Shown one piece after another: positions 7,812 to 15,170 of a stretch of DNA of 28,408 nucleotides. Origin of the DNA: JBKJML01 sp046596415 (GTDB taxonomy: Bacteria; Actinomycetota; Thermoleophilia; Gaiellales; Gaiellaceae); assembly GCA_046596415.1 (NCBI GenBank), contig JBKJML010000119.1:1-28408 (forward strand), given 5' to 3'. The stretch's first letter is position 1, and each line of letters begins with the position of its first letter. The position numbers and the translations under genes were made by a program. Below the pieces are notes generated by a model, which saw nothing but the letters and a program-made list of their open reading frames with translations, did not search any database and was not told the origin of the DNA.

Positions 7812-8446
7812 GCTATCTCGCCGATGTCGGAACGCTGGCCTGGAAGGACCTGCGACTCGAGCTGCGGGCGCGCGACACCCTCCCGGCGATGCTGCTCTTC
7901 GTCCTCTCGACGCTCGTCGTCTTCCACTTCGCATTGCCGCCCGGTGCCGGCGACAACGCAGCGCAGGGGTTGCTCTGGATCGCGATCGTCTTCACGGCAC
8001 TGCTCGGGCTCGCGCGGTCGTGGACCGCGGAGCGCGAGCAGGGGGTGCTCGACGGCCTCGTGCTCGCGCCCTGCGACCGCAGCGCGATCTGGCTTGGCAA
8101 GTCGCTTGCGCTCTTCGTGTTCCTGAGCGCGGCCGAGCTTGTCGCGCTGCCGGCCTTCGCGCTCTTCTTCGACGGCCTCACCTGGACTGCGGTGGCGGGC
8201 GTGGCGCTCGCGAACATCGGCATCTGCGCGGTCGGAACGCTGCTCGCGGCAATGGCGGCGGCCAGCCGAACGCGCGAGCTGATCCTGCCGCTGCTCTTCC
8301 TGCCGCTCGCAATCCCGCTCGTCGTGGGCGGCGTCGGCGCTTCGATCTCGCCCGAGGGGATCCGCTACCTCGGTTTCCTGGCCCTCTACGACGCGGTGTT
8401 CGCCATACTGAGCTGGGCCTCTTTTGAGTACGTCGTCACGGAATAG
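7808..8446 (+). CDS. ccmB: Heme exporter/cytochrome c maturation protein CcmB
   Basis: CcmB is the permease partner of CcmA. The 212-residue protein has six predicted membrane segments. It shows the usual N-terminal AWKDLRLELRARD stretch before the first segment, SWTAEREQGVLDGLVLAPCDR between segments, and a membrane-rich C-terminal half. GTG at 7808 is chosen because it overlaps the ccmA stop (GTGA) and gives the family N-terminus; a longer in-frame reading from 7208 merely runs through ccmA. The ccmC start lies inside its last codons. Confidence 0.93.
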   Translation: MSYLADVGTLAWKDLRLELRARDTLPAMLLFVLSTLVVFHFALPPGAGDNAAQGLLWIAIVFTALLGLARSWTAEREQGVLDGLVLAPCDRSAIWLGKSLALFVFLSAAELVALPAFALFFDGLTWTAVAGVALANIGICAVGTLLAAMAAASRTRELILPLLFLPLAIPLVVGGVGASISPEGIRYLGFLALYDAVFAILSWASFEYVVTE

Positions 8447-9110
8447 CGTTCCCGCGCTGGCAGCACTCGCCGCCGCGCTCGTCGGGGTCTCGATCTTCCT
8501 CGTCTTCCTCGTCGCGCCCGAGGACGCCGACCAGGGGATCTCGCAGAAGATCTTCTACTTCCACGTGCCGATCGCCCTCACCGCGTACGCCTGTTTCGGC
8601 TGGGGAGCGCTGAAGGCGCTGCTCTACCTCTGGAAGCGGGAGGAGCGCTACGACCTCGAGAGCTATGTCGGTATCCACCAGGGCACGATCTTCGGCGCGC
8701 TGACGCTGCTCACCGGCTCGATCTGGGCCAAGGCCTCGTGGGGTGTCTGGTGGGCGTGGAGCTCGAACCAGCTCGTTCTCTTCCTCGTCCTCTTCCTCTT
8801 CTACTGCGCCTACTTCATGCTCCGGTTCTCGATCGAGGAGGGGCCGCGGCGCGCCAACATCTCAGCCGTCTACGCGCTCTTCGGTGTGCTGTTGATCCCG
8901 GTCAGCTTCATGGCGATCCGCCTGGCGAGCGACTTCATCCACCCGACCGTCTTCACCCGCGCGGGCCCGCAGATGACCGGGCTGATGTTCACGGCCTTCC
9001 TCGTCTCCTGGGCCGCGATGACCGCGCTCGCCTACGCCCTCTACCGCGTGGAGCTGCTCGGCAAGCGGCTCGACGCGCACCTGCGCGACCTTCGCGAGGC
9101 GCTCGCATGA
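8424..9110 (+). CDS. ccmC: CcmC-like haem-handling protein with altered WWD motif
   Basis: CcmC presents haem to CcmE at the outer face of the membrane. The 228-residue protein has six membrane segments and keeps both haem-ligand histidines, H47 in YFHVPIA and H173 in FIHPT. The tryptophan-rich loop begins at W106 as WGVWWAW but continues SSNQL, where most CcmC proteins have WDARLTS; the usual Asp is missing. The start is TTG, 23 nt inside ccmB, with no clear ribosome-binding site, so coupling to ccmB is likely. The stop overlaps ccmD (ATGA). Identity is supported by context and length; the changed loop is the one oddity. Confidence 0.9.
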   Translation: MSTSSRNSVPALAALAAALVGVSIFLVFLVAPEDADQGISQKIFYFHVPIALTAYACFGWGALKALLYLWKREERYDLESYVGIHQGTIFGALTLLTGSIWAKASWGVWWAWSSNQLVLFLVLFLFYCAYFMLRFSIEEGPRRANISAVYALFGVLLIPVSFMAIRLASDFIHPTVFTRAGPQMTGLMFTAFLVSWAAMTALAYALYRVELLGKRLDAHLRDLREALA

Positions 9111-9262
9111 GCAGCGGCGAGAAGTATGTGGCGGCGGCGTACGGCGTCGTCTTCCTGATCGTGCTCGTCTACGTGGTGATCATCGCGGCGAAGCTCTCGC
9201 GCCTCGAACGGGAGGTCGGCGAGCTGGCCGAGCTCGCGCGCGGGCGGCGAGACGATGGCTGA
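9107..9262 (+). CDS. ccmD: Small CcmD-like membrane protein
   Basis: This 51-residue protein has one membrane segment (about residues 10-28) followed by a charged helical tail with heptad-like spacing (SRLEREVGELAELARGRR). CcmD stabilises the CcmABC complex and is generally 40-70 residues with this layout. The family is poorly conserved, so the call rests on size, topology and its place right after ccmC with an ATGA overlap. It overlaps the next gene by 8 nt. Confidence 0.8.
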   Translation: MSSGEKYVAAAYGVVFLIVLVYVVIIAAKLSRLEREVGELAELARGRRDDG

Positions 9263-10025
9263 GCTCCTCGTCGTTCCCGCGCTCCTCGCGTACATCGAGG
9301 CGGCGCTCGGCTACGCCGGCGAGCTGCGTGGCCCGGGGCTCGGCGGCCGGCTTGGCACCTGGGGCGTGCGACTCGGCTGGCTCGCCCACACTGCGCTCCT
9401 CGTTGCTCAGGTCGCCACCTCGGACGGCTTCCCCTGGGGGACGTGGGCCGGCTCGCTCAATCTCTTCGTGTGGCTCGTCGTCGGTGCATATCTGATCTGG
9501 GGCTGTACACCGCGCTACCGGCTGCTCGGGCTCGCGGTGATGCCGGTCGCAGCAGTCCTGCTCGCGCTCGCCTGGGCCGGCGGCGGCACGGGCGTCGAGG
9601 ACGGCGACCGGCCCGGCGCGCTCCTCGCCTTCCATGTCGGCTTGATGCTCGCGGGCTTCGCCGGCTTCACGCTCGCCGCCGGGATGGCCGCGCTCTACCT
9701 CTGGCAGGAGCGTCGGCTCAAGCGCCACGACCGCAACGTGCTGCGCGTGCGCGTGCCGCCGCTCGACGCGCTCGACCGCCTGGCCGCTCGCACCGTGCTC
9801 GTCTCGCTCGCTCTGATCACGCTCGGCATCGGGGTCGGAGCCGCGAGCTTCGAGCGCGGTGACTTCGACGTCGCGATGGCCGTAACACTCGGCGCCTGGC
9901 TCGTCTATGCGACCCAGCTTGCATTGCGTCGTGGAGGCGTCTGGGGCCGCCGCGCCGCTCTGCTCAACCTGCTCGGCTTCCTGCTCGTCGCGATCGTCCT
10001 CCCGATCACCCACTTCGCCCAATGA
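9255..10025 (+). CDS. hemX: HemX/CcsA-like cytochrome c assembly membrane protein
   Basis: This integral-membrane protein has 256 residues and about eight predicted segments, in the cytochrome-c-assembly (CcsA/HemX/YpjD) superfamily. The WWD-like loop is reduced to FPWGTWAGSLNLF. Candidate haem-facing histidines are in LLAFHVGLML and ITHFAQ at the C-terminus. In Bacillus, hemX lies directly after hemA and lowers HemA abundance; here the gene lies directly before hemA, which favours HemX over a true CcsA haem lyase. It also follows ccmABCD, so a direct part in cytochrome c assembly is the alternative. Start ATG overlaps ccmD; hemA begins 10 nt after its stop. Confidence 0.75.
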   Translation: MAELLVVPALLAYIEAALGYAGELRGPGLGGRLGTWGVRLGWLAHTALLVAQVATSDGFPWGTWAGSLNLFVWLVVGAYLIWGCTPRYRLLGLAVMPVAAVLLALAWAGGGTGVEDGDRPGALLAFHVGLMLAGFAGFTLAAGMAALYLWQERRLKRHDRNVLRVRVPPLDALDRLAARTVLVSLALITLGIGVGAASFERGDFDVAMAVTLGAWLVYATQLALRRGGVWGRRAALLNLLGFLLVAIVLPITHFAQ

Positions 10026-10035
10026 GCGGCGCACG

Positions 10036-11274
10036 ATGAAGCTCTCTCTCGTGGGCGTCTCGCACCACCGCGCCCCGGTCGAACTGCGAGAGCGTGTCGC
10101 GCTCGACTCGGAAGGCGCAGCAGCGCTCGCCGCTCGCCTCGCGGAGCGCTCTGGCGAGGCGATCGTCCTCTCGACCTGCAACCGCACCGAGATCTACGTC
10201 GCAGGTGACGCGATCGAGGAGGCTGAGGGTGCAGCCGGGCTCGACGATGCCGCCCTCGTCGGCGTCCGCTACCGCCTCGGAGGCGAGGCTGCAGCTCTCC
10301 ATCTCTTCCGTGTCGCTGCCGGTCTCGACTCGCTCGTGCCGGGTGAGGGCGAGATCCTCGGCCAGGTGCGCGGCGCCTTCGAGGCTGGCAAGCCCGGCCC
10401 GCTGCTCGACCGGCTGTTCCGCCAGGCGCTCCACATCGGCGGCCGGGTGCGCTCGGAGACGGCGATCGGCGAGAACCCGTCGTCGGTGTCCGGCGCGGCA
10501 GCCGCGCTCGCCCAACAGGTCTTCGGCGAGCTCGAAGGTCGCCGGGTGCTGCTCGTCGGCGCGGGGCGTACGAGCGAGCTCGCAGCCCGGAACCTCCGCA
10601 CGCGCGGGGCCGAGATCGTCGCCGTCGCAAACCGGACGACCGTGCACGCCGCGGAGCTTGCGGAGCGGCTCGGCGCCAAGGCAGTGCCGCTCGACGGGCT
10701 TGGCGCGGCGCTCGTCGAAGCAGACATCGTCGTGGCATCGACCAGCGCGCCGTCGTTCGTCGTGACGCGCGAGACTGTGGCCGGGTCGCTCCGGGCCCGG
10801 AAGGGCCGGCCGCTCCTGTTCGTCGACCTTGCCGTGCCCCGTGATGTCGACCCCGCGGTGAACGATCTCGACGGCTGTTTCGTCTACGACGTCGACGATC
10901 TCGAGGTGGTCGTCGCCGAGAGCCTCGCCGGTCGCCGCCACGAAGCCGCACACGCCGAGCGCATCGTCGAAGCGGAGGCAGAGGTATTCCGCGAGTGGCA
11001 TGCCGCGCTCGATGTGGTGCCCGCGATCGCCTCGCTGCGCGCGCGTGCAGAGGAGATCAGGGCCGCGGAGGTCGCGAAGGCCCAAGGGCGGCTCGGCAAG
11101 CTGTCCGACAGCGACCGCAAGCTGGTCGAGTCGATGACGACGCAGATCGTCAACAAGCTGCTGCACCTGCCGACCGTCCGCATGAAGGAGGCGGCGGCTG
11201 CCGCCGACGGGGTGGTCTATGCTGAGGTGGTGAGGCATCTCTTCGGGCTGGGAGAGGACGACCGCCGCGCATGA
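10036..11274 (+). CDS. hemA: Glutamyl-tRNA reductase HemA
   Basis: HemA reduces glutamyl-tRNA to glutamate-1-semialdehyde with NADPH, the first committed step of the C5 route to tetrapyrroles. At 412 residues it is of normal length. The N-terminal catalytic domain has nucleophile C48 in STCNRTE and the substrate motif PGEGEILGQVR. A Rossmann domain carries GAGRTSELAARNL. The C-terminal dimerisation domain contains KLLHLPTVRMKE. ATG at 10036 gives the canonical MKLSLVGVSHHRAPVE start; an in-frame extension to 9907 lies inside hemX. HemL and HemB, the next enzymes, are not in this window. Confidence 0.97.
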   Translation: MKLSLVGVSHHRAPVELRERVALDSEGAAALAARLAERSGEAIVLSTCNRTEIYVAGDAIEEAEGAAGLDDAALVGVRYRLGGEAAALHLFRVAAGLDSLVPGEGEILGQVRGAFEAGKPGPLLDRLFRQALHIGGRVRSETAIGENPSSVSGAAAALAQQVFGELEGRRVLLVGAGRTSELAARNLRTRGAEIVAVANRTTVHAAELAERLGAKAVPLDGLGAALVEADIVVASTSAPSFVVTRETVAGSLRARKGRPLLFVDLAVPRDVDPAVNDLDGCFVYDVDDLEVVVAESLAGRRHEAAHAERIVEAEAEVFREWHAALDVVPAIASLRARAEEIRAAEVAKAQGRLGKLSDSDRKLVESMTTQIVNKLLHLPTVRMKEAAAAADGVVYAEVVRHLFGLGEDDRRA

Positions 11275-11394
11275 CGCGTCCATCCCTCATCGGCCGGCCG
11301 CTCCCCCTCCAGGCCCCCACCGCCTTCGTCCGCATCCGCCCCGGCGGCGCGCGTGGCTGCGGCGAGACACGGCCCGTCCCGGCACGCCGAACCT

Positions 11395-12219
11395 GTGCTC
11401 GTTCGCGTCGGTTCCCGCGGCAGTAGGCTCGCTCTCACCCAGGCCGAGCAGGCCGCCCGGCGGCTGCGTGCGCCTGGGATCGAGATCGCGCTCGTGCCCA
11501 TCACGACCGCGGGTGACCGCGATCGCACCCGACCCTTCGGCGAGATCGGTGAGCGCGGCGTCTTCGTCAAGGAGCTCGAGGAGGCGTTGCTCGAGAACCG
11601 GATCGACGTCGCGATCCACTCCGCGAAGGACATGACCTCGACGGACACCGAGGGCCTTGTCGTCGGCGCCTACCCGCCGCGAGAGGATCCCCGCGACGCC
11701 CTTTGCGGCGCGGCCGCGATCCGGCCCGGGATGCGCATCGGCACCGCCTCGGTGCGTCGCCGCGCCCAACTCCTCGCCCTCGAGCCGACGCTCTCGATCG
11801 AGCCGCTGCGCGGGAACGTCGACACGCGGCTGCGCAAGCGCGGCGAGCGCGGCCTCGATGCGATCCTCCTGGCGGCCTGTGGGCTCGACCGGCTTGGCCT
11901 CTCGGCCGAGATCGGCTACCGCTTCGAGCCGGGCGAGCTCCTCCCGGAAGCGGGACAGGGGGCGCTTGCGCTCCAGGTACGCGCCGGCGAGCAGCACCTG
12001 GTCTCGGCCACCGACGACGCCGAGACGCGGCGCTGCGTCGAGGCGGAGCGGCGGTGCGTGGCGCTGATCGGGGGCGGCTGCCTCGCCCCGGTTGCCGCCC
12101 ACCATGACGGCACGACGCTCACGGCGCTCGTGGCCGACGAGGACGGAGCCTGGATCGAGCGCTCCAGCGGCGAGGATCCCGACGAGCTCGCCCGGACGCT
12201 GCTCGCTCTCCTGCCGTGA
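11395..12219 (+). CDS. hemC: Porphobilinogen deaminase HemC
   Basis: HemC polymerises four porphobilinogens into hydroxymethylbilane. With the GTG at 11395 it has 274 residues and starts just before the usual VRVGSRGSRLALTQA motif. The catalytic Asp is in AIHSAKDM, the phosphate/substrate Arg residues are in GTASVRRRAQL and LRGNVDTRL, and the dipyrromethane-cofactor cysteine is C229 in GGGCLAP. An upstream GTG at 11353 would add 14 residues with no family match. The 120 nt between the hemA stop and this start are GC-rich and hold only short meaningless frames. The stop overlaps hemD (GTGA). Confidence 0.95.
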   Translation: MLVRVGSRGSRLALTQAEQAARRLRAPGIEIALVPITTAGDRDRTRPFGEIGERGVFVKELEEALLENRIDVAIHSAKDMTSTDTEGLVVGAYPPREDPRDALCGAAAIRPGMRIGTASVRRRAQLLALEPTLSIEPLRGNVDTRLRKRGERGLDAILLAACGLDRLGLSAEIGYRFEPGELLPEAGQGALALQVRAGEQHLVSATDDAETRRCVEAERRCVALIGGGCLAPVAAHHDGTTLTALVADEDGAWIERSSGEDPDELARTLLALLP

Positions 12220-12842
12220 AGGTGATCGTGACCCGGCCGCTCGGCAGCGAGCAGGAGCTCGCCGCTCGGCTCGACGCGCTCGGGCACGAGGTCGTGTGCT
12301 GCCCGCTGATCGAGATCGAGCCGCTTGGAGACGACGTGGTCGACGTGTCCCCGTACGACTGGGTCGTCCTGACGAGCATCAACGGCGCCCGCGAGCTGCG
12401 CCGCCGGATGAGTGGCCAGCCCGCTCGCGTGGCGGCGATCGGCACCGCCACCGCTGAGGCCTTTGGTGGTGCCGACCTCGTCCCGCGCGTCTCGACGCAG
12501 GAAGGGCTGTTGGCAGAGCTTCCACGCCCCGCGGGACGCGTCCTCTTCGCCGGCGCGGAGGGGGCACGCCGCCTGCTCGCCGACGCGCTCGACGCCGACT
12601 TCGTGGCTCTCTACCGCACACGGCAGGTGCTGCCCGACGTGGCACCCGAAGGAGACCTCGGTGTCGTCGCCTCGCCGAGCGCGGCCAGGGCGCTCGGCAT
12701 CGTGCGCCCGGGGCTCCCGGTCGTGACGATCGGGCCCGAGACGACGGCGGCCGCCTGGGCGGCGGGGCTCAAGGTGCTGGGCGAAGCCGACTCGCACGAC
12801 CTGGAAGGGCTCGTCGCCGCCGTCGCGGCGGCAACGGGTTAA
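12216..12842 (+). CDS. hemD: Uroporphyrinogen-III synthase HemD
   Basis: HemD cyclises hydroxymethylbilane with inversion of ring D. The sequence is weakly conserved in this family, but the 208-residue two-domain layout fits: MKVIVTRP at the N-terminus, DWVVLTSINGAREL near residue 50, AAIGTATAEAF, and VTIGPETTAAAWAAGL near the C-terminus. Position right after hemC with a GTGA overlap makes the assignment secure. It is not fused to a uroporphyrinogen methyltransferase, unlike many actinobacterial HemD proteins. Its TAA stop is part of the -10 hexamer of the next gene. Confidence 0.93.
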   Translation: MKVIVTRPLGSEQELAARLDALGHEVVCCPLIEIEPLGDDVVDVSPYDWVVLTSINGARELRRRMSGQPARVAAIGTATAEAFGGADLVPRVSTQEGLLAELPRPAGRVLFAGAEGARRLLADALDADFVALYRTRQVLPDVAPEGDLGVVASPSAARALGIVRPGLPVVTIGPETTAAAWAAGLKVLGEADSHDLEGLVAAVAAATG

Positions 12843-12845
12843 TCT
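12840..12845 (+). promoter_or_regulatory. -10 element of a leaderless promoter for the SAM hydrolase
   Basis: TAATCT overlaps the hemD stop codon and is followed by exactly 6 nt and the GTG of the next gene. No Shine-Dalgarno sequence is present. The -35 region is GC-rich without a clear hexamer. The spacing matches the htrA and moaC cases. Confidence 0.45.
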
Positions 12846-12851
12846 CCGCCC

Positions 12852-13655
12852 GTGGTGATCACGTTTCTCACCGATTTCGGACTCCAGGACGACTTCGTCG
12901 GCACCTGCCATGGTGTGATCAAGCGGATCGCGCCGGCTGTGGATGTGATCGACGTGACACACGGGATCCCACGCCAGGCCGTGCTCCAGGGGGCGCTCGT
13001 GCTCGCGAGCACGTTGCCGTACATGCCGGTCGGCGTTCATCTCGCCGTCGTCGATCCAGGCGTCGGTTCAGGCAGGCGCCCGCTGGTTCTCCGAGATGCG
13101 GAGGGGCGCCTGTTCGTCGGCCCCGACAACGGCCTGCTCGTCCCGGCGGCGGAGCGGGCCGGCATCGTCGAGGCGCGGGAGCTCGCGAATCCGGCCTACG
13201 CGCTCGAGATCGTGTCGCGGACGTTCCACGGTCGCGACCTCTTTGCGCCGGCAGCAGCGCATCTCGCGAACGGAGTGGCGCTCGCGGAGCTCGGCCCCGC
13301 CGTCGACCCGGAGGCGCTCGTTCGCCTCGACCTCCCGGTCGCAGAGCTCGGCCAGAGCCGGATCGCAGCCACCGTCCTCTACGTCGACAGCTTCGGGAAC
13401 GTCGCCCTGAACCTCACCCGGGAGCAGATCCAGGAGGCTGGGATCGTGCCGGGAACCCAGGTCGAGCTCGATCTCGGCGGAGACCGGTACTACGCCGTCG
13501 CCGCTCGCACCTTCGGCGACGCACGCGCCGGCGACCTGATTCTCTACGAGGACAGTTACGGCAATGTCGCGATCGCGGTCAGCGGCGGCAACGCAGCCGA
13601 GATGCTGCACGCGGCCGCGGGGCAGACCGCAAGGATCGTCGTCGAGCAGATCTGA
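12852..13655 (+). CDS. S-adenosylmethionine hydrolase/hydroxide adenosyltransferase (DUF62)
   Basis: This is a 267-residue member of the fluorinase/DUF62 fold. Members without the halide site use hydroxide to split SAM into adenosine and methionine. Visible motifs are LTDFG at the N-terminus, VVDPGVGS, GPDNGLL, SRTFHGRDLFAPAAAHLA and YVDSFGN in the C-terminal barrel. The VVDPGVGS Asp and the FHGRD Arg/His carry the Asp-Arg-His set that activates water. It lacks the extra loop of true fluorinases and chlorinases as far as I can judge by length. It is the last gene of the + strand run and sits before a terminator. The physiological role is not settled; SAM or adenosine control is inference. Confidence 0.92.
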   Translation: MVITFLTDFGLQDDFVGTCHGVIKRIAPAVDVIDVTHGIPRQAVLQGALVLASTLPYMPVGVHLAVVDPGVGSGRRPLVLRDAEGRLFVGPDNGLLVPAAERAGIVEARELANPAYALEIVSRTFHGRDLFAPAAAHLANGVALAELGPAVDPEALVRLDLPVAELGQSRIAATVLYVDSFGNVALNLTREQIQEAGIVPGTQVELDLGGDRYYAVAARTFGDARAGDLILYEDSYGNVAIAVSGGNAAEMLHAAAGQTARIVVEQI

Positions 13656-13681
13656 CCGAAGCCTGTTATGGTCGTTTGCAT

Positions 13682-13725
13682 AGGGCGTTGGCGGGCGGTA
13701 TCACCGTCGCTAACGCCCTTTATTC
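13682..13725 (+). terminator. Intrinsic terminator between convergent genes
   Basis: AGGGCGTTGGCG pairs with CGCTAACGCCCT (12 bp, one G-T wobble), with an inner CGGT/ACCG stem closed by a 3-nt ATC loop and a single bulge. TTTATT follows directly. It lies 27 nt after the SAM hydrolase stop and ends transcription of the long plus-strand run. On the minus strand there is no T run, so it should be less effective for the convergent amidase gene. Confidence 0.8.
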
Positions 13726-13747
13726 GCGCCTTCCAGGGCGCACCTTT

Positions 13748-15136
13748 TCAGGAGACAGGCGGGCGGCGGTCACGCCACGGGCGCGCCTCTTCGAGCTGAG
13801 CCGAGACGCGCACGAGCGTCACCTCGTCCGCGGGGCGGCCGACGAGCTGGACACCGACCGGCAGGCCTTCCGGGCTCCATGAGAGCGGCAGCGAGACGGC
13901 TGGCTGGCCGGTCAGGTTCACGACCGGCGTGAACGGCGTGAATCGCCCGGCAAGCAGGAGTTGCTCCCAGGGGTCGTCGACCTCGAGGTGCCAGCCGAGC
14001 GGTACCGGCGGCAGCGCAAGCGTCGGGGTCAACAACAGGTCGTAGTGCTCCCAGAAGGCGACCACCCGGCGGGCGAGGAGCTGGAGCCGGGCCAGGGTTC
14101 GGACGTAGTCAGCGCTCGAGGTCGCCTCGGCTCGCGCAAGCAGGCCCTGGTTGTAGGGCGTTAGGAGCGACGGGTCGGGGATCGGGTAGAGGGCCGGCGC
14201 GACCTGCCAGATGACGCCGAAGTCTGCGTTCAGGTCGCCGCTCGACCAGTCCGGTGTCGCCTCCTCGACGTCGTGCCCGAGCTCCGCGAGGAGTGCGGCG
14301 GTGGCCGCCACCGCGGCGACGCAGTCCGGGTGCACCTCGGCGTCCGCGACCGGCGGTGTGGTCGTGACCGCGATCCGGAGCCGGCCGGGGTCGACGCCCA
14401 CCTCGTCGGCCAGTGGCCGCTCGAAGGGCGGCGCCCACCAGGGGTCGCCGGGCTCGTAGCCGGCGAGCACGTCGATGAGCGCGGCGGCGTCTGTCACGGT
14501 GCGCGCGAGGGGGCCGCTGGTGCTGAGGCCGATGCCCGGGCCGAACGGTGCCGACGAGATCCTGCCCCGGGTCGCCTTCAGCCCGTAGAGGCCGCAGCAC
14601 GAGGCGGGAATGCGGATCGAGCCGCCTCCGTCGGAGCCCTGTGCGATCCCGCAGAGCCCGGCGGCCACGGCCGCGGCCGCGCCTCCGCTCGAGCCGCCCA
14701 CCGTTCGGGTCGTGTCCCAGGGGTTGCGGCAGGTGCCGTTCAGCTCCGATTCGGTGAATGCGGTCGTGCCGAACTCAGGTGTGTTGGTCTTGCCGAGGAT
14801 GACGAAACCGGCGCGGCGCAAGCGTGCGACCGTGTTGTTGTCGGTCTGCGGGATCCAGTCGGCAAAGGCACGTGAGGAGAGCGTCGTGCGTATCCCTGCC
14901 GTCGAGTCGAGGTCCTTGATCGCGATCGGGACGCCACGGAAGGGAGCGTCGGGCTCCGAGGCTGCCGCCCGGGCGTCGGCGAGCGCCTCCTCGCCGCGCA
15001 CCGTGACGAAGGCGTTCAGTTCCGGGTCGAGCCGCGCGATCCGCTCGAGGTAGAGCTGCGTCAGCTCGACGGGCGTGACCTCGCCGCTGCGGACGAGGTC
15101 GGCCTGCCCGGTCGCCGGGACGAACGCGAGGTCCAT
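13748..15136 (-). CDS. Amidase signature-family hydrolase
   Basis: This amide hydrolase has 462 residues. The Ser-cisSer-Lys triad is complete: K74 in IAIKD, S149 in GGSSGG and S173 in DGGGSIRIPA, with the 24-residue spacing between the serines seen in FAAH and malonamidase. The substrate is not readable from sequence. It is not GatA-like in context, since no gatB or gatC is nearby. The purine permease lies 34 nt upstream on the same strand and suggests nitrogen scavenging. ATG at 15136 is chosen because it follows TACGGT by 7 nt and gives the usual N-terminus; a longer reading from 15274 runs into the permease gene. Confidence 0.9.
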   Translation of the reverse strand: MDLAFVPATGQADLVRSGEVTPVELTQLYLERIARLDPELNAFVTVRGEEALADARAAASEPDAPFRGVPIAIKDLDSTAGIRTTLSSRAFADWIPQTDNNTVARLRRAGFVILGKTNTPEFGTTAFTESELNGTCRNPWDTTRTVGGSSGGAAAAVAAGLCGIAQGSDGGGSIRIPASCCGLYGLKATRGRISSAPFGPGIGLSTSGPLARTVTDAAALIDVLAGYEPGDPWWAPPFERPLADEVGVDPGRLRIAVTTTPPVADAEVHPDCVAAVAATAALLAELGHDVEEATPDWSSGDLNADFGVIWQVAPALYPIPDPSLLTPYNQGLLARAEATSSADYVRTLARLQLLARRVVAFWEHYDLLLTPTLALPPVPLGWHLEVDDPWEQLLLAGRFTPFTPVVNLTGQPAVSLPLSWSPEGLPVGVQLVGRPADEVTLVRVSAQLEEARPWRDRRPPVS

Positions 15137-15143
15137 CCCGGCG

Positions 15144-15149
15144 ACCGTA
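15144..15149 (-). promoter_or_regulatory. -10 element of a leaderless amidase promoter
   Basis: On the minus strand TACGGT is followed by 7 nt and the amidase ATG, with no Shine-Dalgarno sequence between. The -35 region is not recognisable. The amidase could thus be transcribed both from the permease promoter and on its own. Confidence 0.35.
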
Positions 15150-15170
15150 TCAATCAGGCCCTGGCGGCTC

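Noticed and set aside
11271..11426. An ATGA-overlapping 50-codon frame right after hemA, before hemC.
   Set aside because: The residues are Arg/Pro-rich with no family resemblance, and the frame runs into the hemC coding start; the overlap looks accidental.
13676..13882. A short plus-strand frame starting in the terminator region.
   Set aside because: It runs through the terminator hairpin and into the reverse strand of the amidase gene; it has no ribosome-binding site or recognisable protein.
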